A DNA stretch of 64,000 nucleotides, taken from positions 33,649 through 97,648 of the forward strand of contig DASTSN010000071.1 of assembly GCA_035760665.1 (NCBI GenBank). The letters are read 5' to 3'. Under the pieces are notes generated by a model. It did no database searches. It saw only the letters and a list, made by a program, of their open reading frames with translations, and was not told the origin of the DNA. This document shows positions 61,600-64,000 of the stretch, piece after piece. The position numbers and the translations under genes are program-made. Numbering within the stretch: position 1 is the stretch's first letter; each line of letters opens with the position of its first letter. Origin of the DNA: DASTSN01 sp035760665. Lineage in GTDB: Bacteria; Bacteroidota; Bacteroidia; Chitinophagales; Chitinophagaceae.

Positions 61600-62181
61600 A
61601 TGGAAACGACAACTAACCAAGATACACGCCAGGAGCAGGAGACGAAGTGGTACGTACTGCGTGTGGTGAGTGGCAAAGAAAAGAAGGTAAAAGAGTACCT
61701 GGATAAAGAAATCCAGCGTAGCGGATGGGCAGACATTGTTAAGCAGGTATTCTTGCCGGTAGAAAAAGTGTATAAGGTGCAAAATGGAAAAAAAGTGATG
61801 CGTGAACGCAATTACTATCCGGGTTATGTGATGATTGAAATACTCGATGGTAAATTAGGGGACGACTTACGAGACACCATAAAAAATACCACCAACGTTA
61901 TTCACTTTCTTGGGAAAGATAACCCCATCGCGCTTCGGAAAGCCGAAGTGAATAAAATGCTGGGTAAAATGGACGAAATGGCCGAAGCGGGCGGAGTGAA
62001 TATGATTGAGCCGTTCATCGTTGGTGAAACAATAAAAATTATCGAAGGGCCTTTCAATGACTTTAACGGTGTAATTGAAGAAGTGAATGATGAGAAGAAA
62101 AAATTAAAAGTTACTGTAAAGATTTTTGGCCGCTCAACACCTGTGGAATTGAACTATATGCAGGTGGAAAAGATCAGCTAA
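61600..62181 (+). CDS. nusG: transcription termination/antitermination protein NusG
   Basis: The 193-residue protein has the NGN domain (TKWYVLRVVSGKEKKVKEYL) and C-terminal KOW domain (VGETIKIIEGPFNDFNGVIEEV). It binds RNA polymerase and reduces pausing or couples it with Rho and ribosomes. The segment NYYPGYVMIEI is typical. A terminator stands 25 nt after the stop, ending this operon. Confidence 0.97.
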   Translation: METTTNQDTRQEQETKWYVLRVVSGKEKKVKEYLDKEIQRSGWADIVKQVFLPVEKVYKVQNGKKVMRERNYYPGYVMIEILDGKLGDDLRDTIKNTTNVIHFLGKDNPIALRKAEVNKMLGKMDEMAEAGGVNMIEPFIVGETIKIIEGPFNDFNGVIEEVNDEKKKLKVTVKIFGRSTPVELNYMQVEKIS

Positions 62182-62206
62182 GGGAAATGTCCAAACGTCA
62201 TTGAAT

Positions 62207-62234
62207 ATCCTGCCACATGGCAGGATTTTTTTTT
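62207..62234 (+). terminator. terminator after nusG
   Basis: ATCCTGCC (62207-62214), loop ACAT, GGCAGGAT (62219-62226), then a run of T to 62234. An 8-bp G/C-rich stem with a strong T tract. Confidence 0.9.
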
Positions 62235-62240
62235 AAAAAA

Positions 62241-62272
62241 TTGCCGAAATCCGCGTCCAATATGTACCTTTG
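62241..62272 (+). promoter_or_regulatory. promoter of rplK-rplA-rplJ
   Basis: TTG (62241-62243), 21-nt spacer, TACCTTTG (62265-62272) then C. It begins just after the nusG terminator and 104 nt before the rplK start. Confidence 0.75.
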
Positions 62273-62375
62273 CTGCCCCATTAGTTCTTTTGATCTCCCA
62301 ATGTATTGGGAATAAGGAATTTGGGAGACTTTGTCTCGAAACAGACAGGTCGTTTGAACCAATAAATTTTTAAAA

Positions 62376-62819
62376 ATGGCAAAAGAAATCACAGGCTATG
62401 TGAAGCTTCAGTGTAAGGGTGGCCAAGCCAATCCTGCACCTCCGATCGGACCTGCGCTTGGTTCCAAGGGTATTAATATCATGGAATTTTGTAAGCAATT
62501 TAATGCCCGCACGCAGGACAAAATGGGTAAAGTACTGCCCGTTCTCATCACCGTATATTCAGACAAAAGTTTTGATTTCATTATCAAAACACCGCCTGCT
62601 GCCGTTCAGTTGATGGAAGCAGCTAAAATTCAAAGTGGTTCCAAAGAGAGCAACCGCAACAAAGTAGGGAAAGTTACCTGGGCACAGGTAGAGGCTATCG
62701 CAAAAGACAAGATGCCTGACTTAAACTGCTTTACCATCGAAAGCGCCATGAAAATGATTGCCGGCACAGCCCGCAGCATGGGCTTAACCGTTGAAGGTAC
62801 TGCTCCCTGGGAAAATTAA
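62376..62819 (+). CDS. rplK: 50S ribosomal protein L11
   Basis: The 147-residue protein starts MAKEITGYVKLQCKGGQANPAPPIGPALG, the typical L11 N-terminus with the Pro-rich PAPPIGPALG loop. The C-terminal RNA-binding domain has KVGKVTWAQVEAIAKDKMPDLN and ends AGTARSMGLTVEG. L11 binds the GTPase center of 23S rRNA. It is the first gene of the rplK-rplA-rplJ set, 25 nt before rplA. Confidence 0.98.
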   Translation: MAKEITGYVKLQCKGGQANPAPPIGPALGSKGINIMEFCKQFNARTQDKMGKVLPVLITVYSDKSFDFIIKTPPAAVQLMEAAKIQSGSKESNRNKVGKVTWAQVEAIAKDKMPDLNCFTIESAMKMIAGTARSMGLTVEGTAPWEN

Positions 62820-62844
62820 CCATTGACACTTAAAATGAATTAAA

Positions 62845-63540
62845 ATGGCATCCATCACAAAGAAAAGAAAAACGGCAGAAGCCAAAGTAGATAAAAACAA
62901 GGCTTATACCTTGAAAGAAGCCTCCTCTCTTGTAAAAGAGGTTACAACCTGCAAATTCGACGCATCAGTTGATTTGCACGTTCGTCTGGGAGTAGATCCC
63001 AAAAAAGCTGACCAGGCTATCCGCGGTACTGTTACATTACCGCACGGAACCGGTAAAACGAAACGCGTACTGGTACTTTGCACCCCTGATAAAGAAGCCG
63101 ACGCAAAAGCTGCCGGTGCTGATTTTGTTGGACTGGATGAATACATCCAAAAAATTGAAGGTGGATGGGTTGATGTAGATGTGATCATCGCCACTCCTTC
63201 CGTTATGCCTAAAATCGGTAAGCTGGGAAAAGTGCTCGGTCCCCGCAACCTGATGCCCAATCCTAAAACAGGTACGGTAAGCAATGATGTGGCAGCAGCA
63301 GTGAATGAAGTTAAAGGCGGTAAGATTGCTTTTAAGGTTGATAAAGCTGGTATCATTCATGCCTCCATTGGTCGTATTAGCTTTACCCCGGAAAAAATCG
63401 CAGAAAACAGCCAGGAGCTTTTAAATGCAATTATTAAGGCTAAGCCCTCCACGGCAAAAGGTACCTACCTGAAAGGCGTAAGTATGGCAAGCACAATGAG
63501 TCCCGGTATTGCTATCGATACAAAAGGATTTATTCACTAA
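62845..63540 (+). CDS. rplA: 50S ribosomal protein L1
   Basis: The 231-residue protein matches L1: KFDASVDLHVRLGVDPKKADQAIRGTVTLPHGTGK near the N-terminus and KLGKVLGPRNLMPNPKTGTV in the middle. The end has KGTYLKGVSMASTMSPGI. L1 forms the L1 stalk and in many bacteria represses its own operon by binding its mRNA. It lies between rplK and rplJ, with 54 nt to the next start. Confidence 0.98.
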   Translation: MASITKKRKTAEAKVDKNKAYTLKEASSLVKEVTTCKFDASVDLHVRLGVDPKKADQAIRGTVTLPHGTGKTKRVLVLCTPDKEADAKAAGADFVGLDEYIQKIEGGWVDVDVIIATPSVMPKIGKLGKVLGPRNLMPNPKTGTVSNDVAAAVNEVKGGKIAFKVDKAGIIHASIGRISFTPEKIAENSQELLNAIIKAKPSTAKGTYLKGVSMASTMSPGIAIDTKGFIH

Positions 63541-63594
63541 TCACATTTGTTAAACGATCTTCTCCCTGCGGGCAGAAGGCACAAATAATAAGTC

Positions 63595-64000
63595 ATGACA
63601 AAAGATCAAAAAAATGAAGTGATTGAGTTGCTGAAAAGTAAGTTTTCTCAATACAACAACTTCTATGTGACCGATACAGAATCACTGACGGTTGAGCAGG
63701 TTGGTAAATTGCGCCGTGCCTGTTTCGACAAAAAAGTGGAAATGAAGGTGGCAAAAAACACCCTCATTAAAAAAGCCCTGGAATCTTTGGATGCTGAGCG
63801 TTATGCCGGTGTATACGAGGCACTTCATAACGTTACAGCGCTGATGTTTTCCGAAAATCCGAAAGATCCAGCACTGATCATCAGTTCATTCCGGAAAGAC
63901 AGCAACGGTGAAAAGCCGGTATTAAAAGCAGCCTTCATCAATGGGGATATTTACAGTGGTGATAACCAGCTGAAAACACTAACCCAGATCAAGACTAAGA
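63595..64000 (+). CDS. rplJ: 50S ribosomal protein L10 (3' end cut by window edge)
   Basis: The gene starts at ATG 63595 and 135 complete codons are present before the right edge, so the C-terminus is missing. The start MTKDQKNEVIELLKSKFSQYNNFYVTD matches the Bacteroidota L10, and LRRACFDKKVEMKVAKNTLIKKAL is the rRNA-binding part. L10 anchors the L12 stalk. The 54-nt leader has a small hairpin (CTTCT...AGAAG near 63559-63577) that may take part in L10 autoregulation but is too short to be called. Confidence 0.96.
   Translation, partial: MTKDQKNEVIELLKSKFSQYNNFYVTDTESLTVEQVGKLRRACFDKKVEMKVAKNTLIKKALESLDAERYAGVYEALHNVTALMFSENPKDPALIISSFRKDSNGEKPVLKAAFINGDIYSGDNQLKTLTQIKTK

Noticed and set aside
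63541..63594. Ribosomal protein L10 leader structure
   Set aside because: The spacer is only 54 nt with one small hairpin, too short for the known L10 leader fold, so it is not called as a feature.

Overview
The window looks like a chromosomal segment of a Bacteroidota bacterium, most likely of the Chitinophagaceae type. The evidence is promoter-like boxes of the Bacteroidota form TTG-N20/21-TAnnTTTG, a PorV/PorU2 pair of the type IX secretion family, DUF2490 and TapB-like proteins, a Bacteroidota-type AMP nucleosidase, and the gene order rpsU-xerC-raiA-tRNAs-tuf-tRNA-secE-nusG-rplK-rplA-rplJ. This assignment is an inference from gene content; no 16S rRNA is present. No insertion sequence, prophage or CRISPR array was seen.

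Layout. 1-15.1 kb is mostly housekeeping: a secreted alpha/beta hydrolase cut by the left edge, queA, a giant TraB/GumN-domain protein, a double-ATPase peptide ABC subunit coupled to AMP nucleosidase, an orphan HsdR_N-like nuclease-fold protein, glutamate dehydrogenase, a tdk-ccmB-ccmC-ccmD cluster, a conserved hypothetical and the Kdo transferase waaA. 15.2-21.4 kb is a one-direction nucleotide-sugar operon: DegT aminotransferase, UDP-glucose dehydrogenase, UDP-xylose synthase-like SDR, TviB-like dehydrogenase, rfbC, rfbD. 21.6-30.3 kb is sulfur assimilation: APS-type cysH, cysD, cysN, uroporphyrinogen methyltransferase, a fusion of siroheme synthase with a TSUP permease, DUF2490, then divergent metX and metZ. 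Together these carry sulfate to APS, sulfite and homocysteine, except that no sulfite reductase is present.

30.3-37.9 kb holds a TapB-like protein, tRNA-Gln, an S10 peptidase / Tat-exported PLP enzyme / APC permease run, a lipase-like SGNH protein and tyrS. 38.0-44.2 kb is the PorV/PorQ-family plus PorU2-like C25 sortase pair. 44.4-56.6 kb is a cell-surface glycan or lipid locus, mostly on the minus strand: DUF5989, SxtJ, carbamoyltransferase, SGNH, a YfhO-like protein, two LIC_10190-like multi-pass proteins (one truncated), another SGNH, methyltransferase, GT2 and acyltransferase. Parts of it are visibly A/T-richer than the rest.

56.6-64.0 kb is the translation and transcription block: riboflavin synthase, rpsU, xerC, raiA, four tRNAs, tuf, tRNA-Trp, secE, nusG, rplK, rplA and a partial rplJ. 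It has clear promoters and terminators, and long imperfect palindromes fill the spacers between tRNAs. The most noteworthy points are the siroheme-synthase/TSUP fusion, the recurring AGTAGACT motif in the sulfur locus, the uncharacterised 980-residue extension of the TraB protein, the SxtJ/carbamoyltransferase module next to a truncated membrane-protein paralogue, and the palindromic tRNA spacers.
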